Part shown: piece by piece, positions 1-8,163 of the stretch
Position numbering within the stretch: the first letter of the stretch is position 1
Layout: each line of letters begins with the position of its first letter
Source of the DNA: Streptomyces sp. APSN-46.1
GTDB taxonomy: Bacteria > Actinomycetota > Actinomycetes > Streptomycetales > Streptomycetaceae
DNA length: 64,000 bases
Direction of reading: 5' to 3'
Assembly (NCBI RefSeq): GCF_022815725.1
Contig: NZ_JALGRF010000002.1
Span: forward strand, 124,001-188,000
Notes under the pieces: model-generated
Told to the model about the DNA's origin: nothing
What the model saw: only the letters and a program-made list of their open reading frames with translations
The model's database searches: none
Made by a program: the position numbers and the translations under genes

Positions 1-76
1 GCGAGACCTCGTTGCCGTCCGCGTCGGGCAGGGTGAAGGCGGGGGCGGTGTCGCCCTGCTGAAGTCGCTCGCTCAT
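1..76 (-). CDS. bcp: Thiol peroxidase (Bcp/PrxQ peroxiredoxin), N-terminal fragment
   Basis: Only the first 25 codons lie in the window; the gene runs off the left edge. The ATG at 76 is preceded by a GAGGAG ribosome binding site. The start reads MSERLQQGDTAPAFTLPDAD, the usual beginning of Bcp/PrxQ peroxiredoxins, thioredoxin-dependent cytosolic enzymes that reduce hydroperoxides. The catalytic cysteine lies outside the window, so activity cannot be judged. Confidence 0.8.
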   Translation of the reverse strand, partial: MSERLQQGDTAPAFTLPDADGNEVS

Positions 77-193
77 CTCAACAGCTCCTCGGGAGGGGAT
101 CAGTACGCCACGAGACTAAGCTGACAGACTGTCCACGGGCGGATCACGTCCCCCATGCGACCACTCGCACGACACGACGACGGAGGCAGCGCG

Positions 194-511
194 GTGCCGG
201 AAGCCAGGACCCCCGCACAGATCGAGGCGGACATCGTCCGCAGGCGCGAGCAGCTCGCCGAGACGCTCGACGAGATCGGCGTGCGCATGCATCCGAAGAC
301 GATCATCGGGGACGCCAAGGCCAGGGTCGCCTCGACGGTGGATCACACCGCCGGGCGGGCGGTCGTCGCGGTGAACCGCCTCGTGACCGATGTGAAGGCC
401 GGCCTGTGCAACGAGGACGGGACCCCGCGCCCCGAGCGGATCGTGCCGGTGGCGCTGCTCGCGGTCGGCGTGGTCGGTCTGATCGTCGTGTCGGCGCGAC
501 GCAAGCACTGA
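194..511 (+). CDS. DUF3618 family membrane-anchored protein
   Basis: A 105-residue protein. The N-terminal half is charged and begins PEARTPAQIEADIVRRREQL, the helical DUF3618 signature (a stretch of the form IEADI..RREQLAETLDEI). One hydrophobic segment lies near the C-terminus (about residues 80-98), followed by the basic tail ARRKH. The GTG at 194 is preferred over an ATG at 155 because GGAGG lies about 8 bases upstream of it and the family alignment begins there. DUF3618 proteins are small actinobacterial membrane proteins without an assigned reaction. It is divergent from the peroxiredoxin gene on its left. Confidence 0.75.
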   Translation: MPEARTPAQIEADIVRRREQLAETLDEIGVRMHPKTIIGDAKARVASTVDHTAGRAVVAVNRLVTDVKAGLCNEDGTPRPERIVPVALLAVGVVGLIVVSARRKH

Positions 512-557
512 TGACCCTGCGGCGTGCGGGGAGGGCCCGGGCGGGTAGGTTCGAGGG

Positions 558-902
558 GTGAGCGAGAACACCACCACCCACGACAAGCTGCCCATCCGCA
601 TGCTCCACGACCGCGTGCTCGTGAAGTCGGACACGCCCGAGGGCGAGCGCCGCTCGGGCGGCGGGATCCTGATCCCGGCGACGGCCGCGGTGGGCAAGCG
701 GCTGGCCTGGGCCGAGGTGGTCGCGGTCGGGCAGAACGTACGGAGTGTGGAGCCGGGCGACCGGGTGCTGTACGACCCGGAGGAGCGCGCCGAGGTCGAG
801 GTGCGGGGGGCGACGTACCTGCTGATGCGCGAGCGGGACCTGCACGCCGTGGCCGCGGAGCGGCTGGAGGGGTCCACGGACTCCACCGGGCTCTACCTGT
901 GA
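558..902 (+). CDS. GroES-like (Cpn10 family) co-chaperonin paralogue
   Basis: A 114-residue protein starting at GTG 558. The motif LHDRVLVKSDTPEGERRSGG, followed by GILIPATA, matches the Cpn10 first strand and mobile loop, and PGDRVLYDPEERAEV matches the second half of the GroES barrel. GroES caps the GroEL chamber during folding. No groEL gene is adjacent, and the protein has an N-terminal extension and a tail (EGSTDSTGLYL) not found in ordinary GroES. It is therefore better described as a GroES-like paralogue than as the principal co-chaperonin. A strong hairpin terminator follows directly. Confidence 0.75.
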   Translation: MSENTTTHDKLPIRMLHDRVLVKSDTPEGERRSGGGILIPATAAVGKRLAWAEVVAVGQNVRSVEPGDRVLYDPEERAEVEVRGATYLLMRERDLHAVAAERLEGSTDSTGLYL

Positions 903-939
903 TCGATTGAGATTGATATTGATTGATTGAGTTGGCCGA

Positions 940-969
940 GGGCCGGTGACTGAGGTCACCGGCCCTTTT
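940..969 (+). terminator. Rho-independent-type terminator after the GroES-like gene
   Basis: A perfect 11-bp stem, GGGCCGGTGAC with GTCACCGGCCC, has a TGAG loop and ends in TTTT. It is preceded by AT-rich GATTGATT repeats at 901-931. It separates the GroES-like gene from the riboswitch leader that follows. Confidence 0.85.
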
Positions 970-998
970 CGTGGCCCTTTGCTACGGTGGAGGAGAAC

Positions 999-1050
999 CC
1001 CCGACGAGACGCGCCGTACCGGGTAGCTGGCCGCAAAGACGACGCACCCC
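999..1050 (+). promoter_or_regulatory. Guanidine-III riboswitch (ykkC-III)
   Basis: The leader contains CCCCGACGAGACGCGCCGTA, then CCGGGTAG and CAAAGACGACGC. This follows the guanidine-III aptamer as I recall it from Thermobifida fusca (CCGGACGAGGUGCGCCGUAC, then a second segment near GACGGCGC). CCCG and CGGG can form the first helix; GCGCCGT and ACGACGC can form the pseudoknot with one mismatch. The aptamer lies about 29 bases upstream of an SMR exporter gene with GGAGG at 1066, the known genetic context of this class. Guanidinium binding would be expected to raise exporter expression, probably by exposing the ribosome binding site. Confidence 0.85.
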
Positions 1051-1078
1051 GTTCGCTCTCGTCACGGAGGTGCCTGTC

Positions 1079-1399
1079 ATGGCCTGGGTTCTGCTCATCG
1101 TCGCCGGTCTGGTCGAAGTCGGTTGGTCGATCGGAATGAAGTTCACCGACGGATTCACCAGGCTCTGGCCCAGCGTGTTCACCGGCGCCGGCATCGTCGC
1201 GAGCATGGTGCTGCTGTCCTACGCCGCCAAGACGCTGCCGATCGGTACGGCGTACGGGGTGTGGGTGGGCATCGGTGCGGCCGGGGCGGCGGTGCTCGGT
1301 ATGGCGGTGCTGGGTGAGCCCGTCACCGCCGCCCGGATCTTCTTCATCTGCCTTCTGCTGGTCGCCGTGGTGGGGCTGAAGGCGACCTCCGGTCACTGA
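1079..1399 (+). CDS. SMR family guanidinium exporter (Gdx/SugE-like)
   Basis: A 106-residue protein with four predicted membrane helices. It begins MAWVLLIVAGLVEVGWSIGM, with the conserved SMR glutamate at position 13, and has GTAYGVWVGIGAAGAAVLG in helix 3. Gdx-type SMR proteins are dual-topology dimers exchanging guanidinium for protons. The ATG at 1079 has GGAGG 8 bases upstream; an in-frame start further upstream would translate through the riboswitch and is rejected. The guanidine-III riboswitch is the best evidence that the substrate is guanidinium and not a broad quaternary ammonium compound. It converges on the penicillin-binding protein gene. Confidence 0.9.
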   Translation: MAWVLLIVAGLVEVGWSIGMKFTDGFTRLWPSVFTGAGIVASMVLLSYAAKTLPIGTAYGVWVGIGAAGAAVLGMAVLGEPVTAARIFFICLLLVAVVGLKATSGH

Positions 1400-1437
1400 C
1401 CGCTGGGACCGCTGGGCACTGGCCGTCCCGTCGGTCG

Positions 1438-3936
1438 TCACTCCAGGAACTCGGGGAGCGGGCGCCGGCCCGCCGTCGCGCCGCCTTGGGTACCGCCCTG
1501 GGCGCCGCCGGTGGTGGTTGAGCCGGCGTTGGTTCCCCGGGTGGTGCCCTGGTCGGCGCCCCCGGTGGTTCCGCCGTCGGTTCCCCCGGTGCCTTGGGTG
1601 GTGCCTCCGTCGTTCTGGCCGCCTTGGGTCTGGCCTCCGTTGTTCTGCCCCCCGCTGTTCTGGCCGCCCTGCGTCTGCCCGCCCTGGGTCTGGCCCCCGT
1701 TGTTCTGACCTCCGTTGCCCTGCCCTCCGTTGCCCTGCCCGCCGTTGTCCTGGCCTCCCTGGTTCTGCCCGCCCGTCGGCGGCGTCGGCCGCCCCGGCCG
1801 CCACGGGGGGCGCTCGCCGGGGGTCTGTTCCGGGGTGCTCGGTGGTGGCGGGGGTGACGCGGCCCCGCCCGGCTGGAGTACCAGGTCGAAGTCGAGGGGG
1901 TCGGAGGCCTCCAGGGCCCTCTTCGTGTACGCCGCCCAGATCCGCGCCGGGTAGCCGCCTCCGCCGATCCGGGTCTCGCCCAGGGCCCCGTACAGGGACT
2001 CCAGCGTGCCCGTGTCCGGGTCCTGGCCCATCATCGACACCACCGTGACGAGGTCCGGGGTGTACGCCGCGAACCAGGCCGAGCGGTCCAGCTCGGCGGT
2101 GCCGGTCTTGCCGGCGGCCGGGTGTCCGGCGGCGAGCGCGGCCGTACCGGTGCCGTTGTCGACGACGCTGACCAGCATGGAGGTGGTGGTGTCGGCGGCC
2201 TCGCGGGAGACGGCCTGGCGCGGGGTGCGGTCGGGCAGCTTGACGGTGTCCCCCTCCTTGGTGATCTTTTCCAGGAAGGTGTACGGGGTGTAGCGGCCGT
2301 GGTCGGCGAGGGTCGCGTAGGCCTGGGTCATGTCCAGGACGCTGGCCTGCATGGTGCCGAGCGCCATGGCCGGGCCCGGTACGAAGTTCGGGGTGTTCTC
2401 GGGGATGCCGAGGGCGATGGCGGTCTTCTTGACCTTCCCGGTGCCGACGTCGACGACCATCTGCGCGTAGACCGCGTTGACGGAGAGGTCCGTGGCGGTG
2501 TTGACGGTGATGTTGCCGTACGACAGCCGGCCCTCGTTCTCGGGGTTGAAGGGGATCGGACTGCCCACCACCGGGCGTTTGTTGTCGCCGTTGTAGAGGG
2601 TGTTCGGGGTGATCCGGCGGCCGTCCTGGGTGCGGGAGGCGTTCTCGACGGCGGAGGTGAAGACGAACGGTTTGAAGGTGGAGGCCACCTGGTAGTCGTG
2701 CCGGGTGGCGTTGTTGACGTACTGCTTGGTGTAGTCGATGCCGCCGTACATGGCGACGACCTTGCCGGTGGCCGGGTCGATGGAGACCCCGCCGGCGCGC
2801 ACCAGGCGGTCCGCCTTGTGTGCCTCCGGGTCGAGTTTGCTGACCATCTCGTCGTTGACGGCGTCCACGAAGGCGTTCTGGCGGCGTCTGTCGATGGTGG
2901 TGGTGATGCGGTAGCCGCCCTCGGCGAGGGTGGTGTCGTCGAGGATCTTCCGTTCGGCGATGTAGTCCTTGATGGCCTCGACGAGGTAGCCGCGCTGCCC
3001 CGACAGGCCGGCGGCGGGGCGGATCTTCCCGGGTTCGGGGAACCGGGTGGCCGCCCGCTCGGCCTCGGTCATCCAGCCCTTCTTGACCATGCCGTCGAGT
3101 ACGTAGTTCCAGCGGGCCACCGCGCGGCCGCGGTTCTGGGGGTGGGCCACGACGTCGAAGGCGCTGGGGGAGTTGAGGAGGGTGGCGAGGTACGCGCCTT
3201 CTGCGGTGCTGAGTTTGCCGACGTCCTTGCCGTAGTAGGCCTGGGCGGCGGCCTGGATCCCGTAGGCGTTCCGGCCGAAGTAGCTGGTGTTCAGGTAGCC
3301 CTCAAGGATGTAGTTCTTGGACTTCTCGCGGCCGAGTTTGATCGCGATGAAGAACTCCTTGACCTTGCGATTGACCGTCTGTTCCTGCCCCAAGTAGTAG
3401 TTCTTGACGTACTGCTGGGTGATGGTCGAGCCGGACTGTTTGCCCTTGCCCATGAGGGTGTTCCAGGCGGCGCGGACCATCGCCTTGGGGTCCACGGCCC
3501 GTTCGGAGTGGAAGTCCCGGTCCTCTGCGGCCAGTACGGCCTCCTGCACGGTCCGGGGGACCTGGGAGAGCGGGACGTTGACGCGGTTCACCTCGCCGTC
3601 GCGGGCGAGCTGGGAGCCGTCGGAGTAGAGGTAGACGTTGGACTGCGCGGTCGCGGCGGCATTGGCAGGGGGGATGTCGACCAGCAGGTAGCCGGCGATC
3701 AGGGCGCCGCCGAGCAGCAGGGCGAAGAGCAGGACGCAGCCGAGGACGAGGCGCCAGGTGGGGAGGAAGCGGCGCCAGCCGGTGCGCCGGGGTACGGGCG
3801 TCCTCCCGTGCGGGTCGGGCGGGTTGGGGTTCTCGGGGCGTCCTGACGGGGAGCCTGCCGGGCGGCGGTTCGGCTGTTCGTCGGGGGTGTCCGGGTCGCG
3901 AGGGGTCCAGCCCGGTGGTGGTGACTGGTCGCTCAT
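1438..3936 (-). CDS. Class A penicillin-binding protein (bifunctional transglycosylase/transpeptidase)
   Basis: An 832-residue bitopic protein that polymerises and cross-links peptidoglycan. A Pro-rich cytoplasmic N-terminus is followed by a membrane helix (about residues 60-85). The GT51 domain contains EDRDFHSERAVDP, GSTITQQYVKNYYLG and the RKVKEFFIAIKLGREKSK stretch. The transpeptidase domain has the three active-site motifs: STFKPF (SxxK), SVN and KTGTAE. The C-terminal ~120 residues are low complexity, first Pro-rich and then repeats of GGQ with N, D or T, from tandem repeats at about 1600-1760. The ATG at 3936 has GAGGAG upstream; an in-frame extension to 4119 has no support. Confidence 0.93.
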   Translation of the reverse strand: MSDQSPPPGWTPRDPDTPDEQPNRRPAGSPSGRPENPNPPDPHGRTPVPRRTGWRRFLPTWRLVLGCVLLFALLLGGALIAGYLLVDIPPANAAATAQSNVYLYSDGSQLARDGEVNRVNVPLSQVPRTVQEAVLAAEDRDFHSERAVDPKAMVRAAWNTLMGKGKQSGSTITQQYVKNYYLGQEQTVNRKVKEFFIAIKLGREKSKNYILEGYLNTSYFGRNAYGIQAAAQAYYGKDVGKLSTAEGAYLATLLNSPSAFDVVAHPQNRGRAVARWNYVLDGMVKKGWMTEAERAATRFPEPGKIRPAAGLSGQRGYLVEAIKDYIAERKILDDTTLAEGGYRITTTIDRRRQNAFVDAVNDEMVSKLDPEAHKADRLVRAGGVSIDPATGKVVAMYGGIDYTKQYVNNATRHDYQVASTFKPFVFTSAVENASRTQDGRRITPNTLYNGDNKRPVVGSPIPFNPENEGRLSYGNITVNTATDLSVNAVYAQMVVDVGTGKVKKTAIALGIPENTPNFVPGPAMALGTMQASVLDMTQAYATLADHGRYTPYTFLEKITKEGDTVKLPDRTPRQAVSREAADTTTSMLVSVVDNGTGTAALAAGHPAAGKTGTAELDRSAWFAAYTPDLVTVVSMMGQDPDTGTLESLYGALGETRIGGGGYPARIWAAYTKRALEASDPLDFDLVLQPGGAASPPPPPSTPEQTPGERPPWRPGRPTPPTGGQNQGGQDNGGQGNGGQGNGGQNNGGQTQGGQTQGGQNSGGQNNGGQTQGGQNDGGTTQGTGGTDGGTTGGADQGTTRGTNAGSTTTGGAQGGTQGGATAGRRPLPEFLE

Positions 3937-4076
3937 CTCCAGAACTCCTCGGCGCCGTGCGAAATATCCACTTCTGTACCTCATGGTGTCTACCCGATGC
4001 CGGGTGATTCCGCGCCGGACGGGCGTAAATCGTTCGCGTGGCTCGCCCCTCCGCACTAAGCTCGCGCGCTTTGGCC

Positions 4077-4157
4077 GACGTAGGAACGACGTGGCAACGA
4101 CGTAGGAACGACCTGGCAACGACCTGGGAATCCGACGTGGGAACGACCTGGGAAAAC
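4077..4157. repeat. Seven-copy 11-bp direct repeat upstream of an ABC exporter operon
   Basis: Seven units of GACSTRGSAAC follow one another in register: GACGTAGGAAC, GACGTGGCAAC, GACGTAGGAAC and GACCTGGCAAC back to back from 4077 to 4120, then GACCTGGGAA, GACGTGGGAAC at 4134 and GACCTGGGAA at 4145. The array ends about 12 bases before the GTG of the first ABC permease and lies in the spacer divergent from the penicillin-binding protein gene. An 11-bp period is close to one helical turn, so a cooperatively bound operator is possible. No known site was recognised. Confidence 0.8.
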
Positions 4158-4168
4158 GGAGGGATACG

Positions 4169-4984
4169 GTGCGTCAGAGAGCGGCCCTGTACGCGGCGGT
4201 GGCGGCCGGCGGATTCCGCCGGTACGCCGCGTACGGGACGGCGACCGCGGCCGGTGTGGTCACCAACACCGTGTTCGGCTTCATCGTCGCGTACACGTAC
4301 CTCGCGTTGTGGGACGAGCGGCCCGGGCTCGGCGGCTACGACCAGGCGCAGGCCCTCACGTTCGTGTGGGTGAGCCAGTCGCTGCTGGCCGCGGCGTCGC
4401 TGATCGGGGGTGGGTTCCAGGAGGAGATGCAGCAGCGCATTCGGACGGGCGACATCGCCGTCGATCTCTACCGGCCGGCGGACCTTCAGATGTGGTGGCT
4501 CGCCGCCGATCTGGGCCGGGCGGGATTCCAGTTGGTGGGCCGCGGGGTGGCGCCGTTGCTGGCGGGCGCGCTGGTGTTTCCGCTGGCGCTGCCCGTCGAT
4601 CCGGTGCGGTGGCTGCTGTTCCTGGTGTCCGTGCTGCTCGCGCTGGTGGTGGGCTTCGCGGTGCGGTACCTGGTGGGGCTGGCGGCGTTCTGGCTGTTGG
4701 ACGGGACCGGGATCAACATGATGAGCACCGTCGTCACGGTCTTCTTCTCCGGGACGCTGCTGCCGCTCACCGTGTTCCCCGGCGGTTTCGGGGAGTTCGT
4801 GCGGGTGCTGCCGTGGGCGGCGATGCTCCAGGTCCCGTTGGACGTGCTGCTGGGCGAGAACGCGGGGGCCGGGGGAGCGGTGCGGGCGCTGGGGTTTCAG
4901 GCCGGCTGGGCGCTCGTACTGCTGGGGCTGGGGCGGCTGACGCAGTCGGCGGCGACGCGGAAGGTGGTGGTCCAGGGTGGCTGA
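4169..4984 (+). CDS. ABC-2 family exporter permease (first subunit)
   Basis: A 271-residue membrane protein with about six hydrophobic segments. It resembles the ABC-2 permease family encoded in pairs next to an ATPase (DUF990-type). The segment RTGDIAVDLYRPADLQ is the cytoplasmic motif of this family. The GTG at 4169 follows ACGGAGGG. The next gene starts inside its last codons (8-base overlap), so the two permeases and the ATPase form one operon. Substrate unknown; relatives are implicated in drug or viologen export. Confidence 0.8.
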   Translation: MRQRAALYAAVAAGGFRRYAAYGTATAAGVVTNTVFGFIVAYTYLALWDERPGLGGYDQAQALTFVWVSQSLLAAASLIGGGFQEEMQQRIRTGDIAVDLYRPADLQMWWLAADLGRAGFQLVGRGVAPLLAGALVFPLALPVDPVRWLLFLVSVLLALVVGFAVRYLVGLAAFWLLDGTGINMMSTVVTVFFSGTLLPLTVFPGGFGEFVRVLPWAAMLQVPLDVLLGENAGAGGAVRALGFQAGWALVLLGLGRLTQSAATRKVVVQGG

Positions 4985-5852
4985 GGCGGCGGCGCTGGAG
5001 GTGCCGCGGGTGGTCGAGGCCACGCTGGAGGTGCCGCGGCGCCATCGCGCCGTGGAGGGGGTGCGCGGCTACGGGCTGATCGTGGCGATGTGGATCCGGT
5101 CGACGATGACGTACCGGACGTCCTTCTTCCTCTCGGTGTTCGGGAACGCGACGATCCAGCTGCTCGACTTCGTCGCGATCTGGATCATGTTCCGGCACGT
5201 GGACACGCTGGGCGGCTTCTCGCTGCCCGAGATCGCCCTGCTGTACGGGGCCTCCTCGACCTCGCTGGGCCTGGCCGACCTGCTGCTCGGCAACACCGAC
5301 CGGGTCGGCGCCCGCGTCCGCGACGGCTCGCTCGACACCATGCTCGTGCGCCCGGTCCCGCTGCTCGCGCAGGTCGCGGCGGACCGGTTCGCGCTGCGCC
5401 GGCTGGGGCGCGTCGGGCAGGGGCTGGTGGTGCTGGGCTGGGCGCTGTCGGTGCTGGACGTGGACTGGACGGTCGGGAAGGTGCTGCTGGTGCCCGTGAT
5501 GGTCGTGGCCGGGGCGGCGATCTTCGCGGCGGTGATGGTGGCCGGGGCGGCGTTCCAGTTCTTCGCCGGCGACGCGGCGGAGGTGCAGAACTCCTTCACG
5601 TACGGCGGGAATCAGATGCTCCAGTACCCGCCGACGGTGTTCGCGAAGGAGCTGCTGCGCGGGGTGACCTTCATCGTGCCACTGGCATTCGTCAACTGGC
5701 TGCCCGCGCTGCACGTGCTGGGGCGGCCCGATCCGCTGGGGCTGCCGGGGTGGGTGGGGTACCTGAGTCCGCTCGTGGCGTTCGTGGCGTTCCTGCCCGC
5801 GTCGCTGGCGTGGCGCGCGGGAGTTCGTTCGTACCGGAGCACGGGGAGCTGA
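4977..5852 (+). CDS. ABC-2 family exporter permease (second subunit)
   Basis: A 291-residue membrane protein with about six hydrophobic segments after a charged 30-residue N-terminus. The motif RVRDGSLDTMLVRPVPLL corresponds to the first permease's RTGDIAVDLYRPADL, marking a paralogous pair likely to form a heterodimeric channel. The GTG at 4977 overlaps the upstream stop by 8 bases. The stop at 5852 abuts the ATPase start. No solute-binding gene is present, so export is inferred. Confidence 0.8.
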   Translation: MAEAAALEVPRVVEATLEVPRRHRAVEGVRGYGLIVAMWIRSTMTYRTSFFLSVFGNATIQLLDFVAIWIMFRHVDTLGGFSLPEIALLYGASSTSLGLADLLLGNTDRVGARVRDGSLDTMLVRPVPLLAQVAADRFALRRLGRVGQGLVVLGWALSVLDVDWTVGKVLLVPVMVVAGAAIFAAVMVAGAAFQFFAGDAAEVQNSFTYGGNQMLQYPPTVFAKELLRGVTFIVPLAFVNWLPALHVLGRPDPLGLPGWVGYLSPLVAFVAFLPASLAWRAGVRSYRSTGS

Positions 5853-6818
5853 GTGGGCATGGCCGATGTGTTGATCACGCTGGACGAGGTCGAGAAGGTC
5901 TTCGACGTACGGCGCCGGGTGAGCCTGATGCGGCGGGAGAAACGCCAGGTCAGGGCGGTGGACGGGATCAGTTTCGAGGTCGCGCGGGGCGAGATGGTCG
6001 GTTACATCGGGCCCAACGGGGCCGGGAAGTCGACCACGATCAAGATGCTGACCGGGATCCTGACCCCCAGCGGCGGCCGGCTGCGCGTCGCGGGCATCGA
6101 CCCGGCGCGGGAGCGGATGCGGCTGGCGCACCGGATCGGGGTGGTGTTCGGGCAGCGCACGACGCTGTGGTGGGACCTGCCGCTGAAGGACTCGTACGGG
6201 CTGATGCGGCGGATGTACCGGGTTCCGAGGGCACGGTTCCGGGAGAACCTGGAGCGCTGCGTGGACCGGCTGGACCTGGCCGAGCTGCTCGACGTACCGG
6301 TGCGGCAGCTGTCGCTCGGGCAGCGGATGCGCGGGGACATCGCGGCGGCGCTGCTGCACGATCCGGACGTGCTGTACCTGGACGAGCCGACGATCGGGCT
6401 CGATGTGGTGAGCAAGGCGAAGGTACGGGGGTTCCTGCGGCAGTTGAACGAGGAGCTCGGGACGACGGTGCTGCTGACCACCCACGACCTCCAGGACATC
6501 GAGCAGTTGTGCGAGCGGGTGATGGTGATCGACCACGGGCGGCTCATGTACGACGGCCCGCTGGGCGGGCTGCATACGGCGGGGGAGAGCGAGCGGATGC
6601 TCGTACTGGACCTGGCGCGGGAGTTCGCGCCGATCGAGGTGGCGGGGGCGCGGGTGGTGAAGGTGGAGGGGCCGCGGCAGTGGCTGGCGTTCCCGGCGCA
6701 GGCGTCGGCGGCGCCGCTGGTGGCGGCGGTGGCGGCGGACTACCCGTTGTTGGACCTGTCGGTGCGGGAGCCGGACATCGAGGACGTGATCGCGCGGATG
6801 TACGCGGGGCGGGGGTGA
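5853..6818 (+). CDS. ABC exporter ATP-binding protein
   Basis: A 321-residue ATPase. It has Walker A GPNGAGKST, Q-loop region VVFGQRTTLWWDLP, signature LSLGQRMR, Walker B VLYLDEPT and the switch histidine in LLTTHDLQD. LSLGQ in place of LSGGQ and the FGQRTTLWWDLP stretch are typical of ATPases paired with the two preceding permeases. The GTG at 5853 directly follows the upstream TGA; an ATG at 5859 is an alternative. The C-terminal ~70 residues form a small accessory domain of unknown role. Confidence 0.9.
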   Translation: MGMADVLITLDEVEKVFDVRRRVSLMRREKRQVRAVDGISFEVARGEMVGYIGPNGAGKSTTIKMLTGILTPSGGRLRVAGIDPARERMRLAHRIGVVFGQRTTLWWDLPLKDSYGLMRRMYRVPRARFRENLERCVDRLDLAELLDVPVRQLSLGQRMRGDIAAALLHDPDVLYLDEPTIGLDVVSKAKVRGFLRQLNEELGTTVLLTTHDLQDIEQLCERVMVIDHGRLMYDGPLGGLHTAGESERMLVLDLAREFAPIEVAGARVVKVEGPRQWLAFPAQASAAPLVAAVAADYPLLDLSVREPDIEDVIARMYAGRG

Positions 6819-6920
6819 GGGGGGTGCGCGCTTCGGGGTTGCTGAGCCGGGGTGGCCCTGGCAGGGGTGAGCCGGGGTGAGGGGCTGGTTTTGGCAGGGC
6901 CAAGTCATAGGCTGGGCGGC

Positions 6921-7595
6921 ATGAGTGACGAGCGGCCGGAGAAGCCGTTGCCGGAGCTGAGGGCGTCGGACGCCGACCGGGACCGGGTGGCGGAGCGCCT
7001 GCGGGACGCGGTCGCCGAGGGCCGGCTCGACATGGAGGAGTTCGAGGAGCGGCTGGAGGCGGCGTACGCGTCGCGGACGTACGCGGAGCTGGAGCCCCTG
7101 ACACGGGACCTGCCGGCGGCGACGGGCCCGTCTTCGGCCGCGCCCCCGGCCCCCTTCGCCGCCCCGGCCCCGGGCGACGCCTGGCCGGCCGGCCGGATCG
7201 GCGGCGCGGGTACGTCGAGCACGGCCGTCGCCGTCATGTCGGGGTTCCAGCGCAAGGGCCATTGGACGGTGCCCGGCCGCTTCAACGCGGTGGCCTTCTG
7301 GGGCGGCGGGGAGCTCGACCTGCGCGAGGCCGACTTCGCGCAGCGCGAGGTGGTGATCAACTGCGTCGCCATCATGGGCGGCATCCAGATCACGGTGCCG
7401 CCGGGCGTGGAGGTGGACGTGCGCGGCATCGGCTTCATGGGCGCCTTCGACCAACGCGGAACCTCGGGCCCCCGCCGCCCGGGCGCGCCGCGGGTGGTGG
7501 TGACGGGCTTCGCGATGTGGGGCGGAGTGGAGATCCGGATCAAGCCCCCCAAGCCCCTCCCGGGCGACGGCCGCAACCTTCGCAAGGAGCTCTGA
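6921..7595 (+). CDS. DUF1707 protein with LiaF-like C-terminal domain
   Basis: A 224-residue protein without membrane segments. Residues 13-60 match DUF1707 (RASDADRDRVAERLRDAVAE, then GRLDMEEFEERLEAAYASRT). After an Ala/Pro-rich linker (about 70-95), the C-terminal part repeats G-rich strands (AFWGGGELDLREADF, CVAIMGGIQITVPPGVEV, GFAMWGGVEIRI) as in LiaF-type cell-wall-active antibiotic response domains. Such proteins are thought to act in envelope-stress sensing, but no function is proven here. The gene stands alone after the ABC operon. Confidence 0.85.
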   Translation: MSDERPEKPLPELRASDADRDRVAERLRDAVAEGRLDMEEFEERLEAAYASRTYAELEPLTRDLPAATGPSSAAPPAPFAAPAPGDAWPAGRIGGAGTSSTAVAVMSGFQRKGHWTVPGRFNAVAFWGGGELDLREADFAQREVVINCVAIMGGIQITVPPGVEVDVRGIGFMGAFDQRGTSGPRRPGAPRVVVTGFAMWGGVEIRIKPPKPLPGDGRNLRKEL

Positions 7596-8163
7596 GACGA
7601 GTACGTCCGCTGACTCCCGGTCCGCCGCCGGGCTCCGGGCCCGCCGCCCGTAGGCCCGGACGGTGCTCGCCTGGCTTCGGGCCCGCCGTCCGTAGGTCCG
7701 GACGATGCTCGCCGGCCCCCGGCCCCCGGCCCCCGGCCCCCGGCCCCCGGCCCCCGGCCCCCGGCCCCCGGCCCCCGGCCCCCGGCCCCCGGGCCCGCTG
7801 CCCGTAGGCCCGGACGATGCTCGCCGGGCCTCGGGCCCGCCGCCCGTAGGCAGGGACGATGCTTGCCGGGCTTCGGGCCTGCCGTCCGTAGGTCCGGACG
7901 ATGCTTGCCGGGCTTCGGGCCCGCCGCCCGTAGGCAGGGACGATGCTCGCCGGGTTTCGGGCTCGCCGCCCGTGGGTCCGGACGATGTTCGCCGGGCCTC
8001 GGGCCCGCCGGGGCCGGCGGCCGTCCGGGCGGGCCGTCCGGGCCGGGGCGGGGTGGGCCCGTTGACCCCCGGCCAGGGGATCGGCGTGCCGGGAACTCTT
8101 CGGGCCTCCCAGGAGTCGGATGCTATGCAGATAAAACCGGCCCCCCGGGGGAAGCAGGAGCAC
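7596..8163. repeat. Non-coding tandem-repeat spacer: 42-bp units interrupted by an 11 x 7-bp array
   Basis: A 568-bp spacer without a convincing gene. About eight degenerate copies of a 42-bp unit (core GGGCCCGCCGCCCGTAGG followed by ACGATGCTCGCC) run from about 7631 to 8010. Between copies 2 and 3 sits a pure array of roughly eleven GGCCCCC units (about 7714-7790). Because 42 is a multiple of three, every frame stays open, giving spurious repetitive reading frames on both strands. The last 100 bases, with TTGACCCC near 8060 and GCTATGCAG near 8123, probably hold the promoter of the DUF445 gene. Confidence 0.8.

Noticed and set aside
971..1078. Upstream in-frame extension of the SMR gene
   Set aside because: It would translate the guanidine riboswitch and lengthen a protein whose family start is at 1079, which has its own ribosome binding site.
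2122..3846. Open plus-strand frame of 574 codons
   Set aside because: It is antisense to the penicillin-binding protein, whose catalytic motifs are complete; the composition is Val/Gly/Asp-rich in the pattern of a shadow frame.
7631..8010. 42-bp repeats as a CRISPR array or repeat protein
   Set aside because: No spacers separate the units, no start with a ribosome binding site precedes them, and translation gives no consistent protein on either strand.
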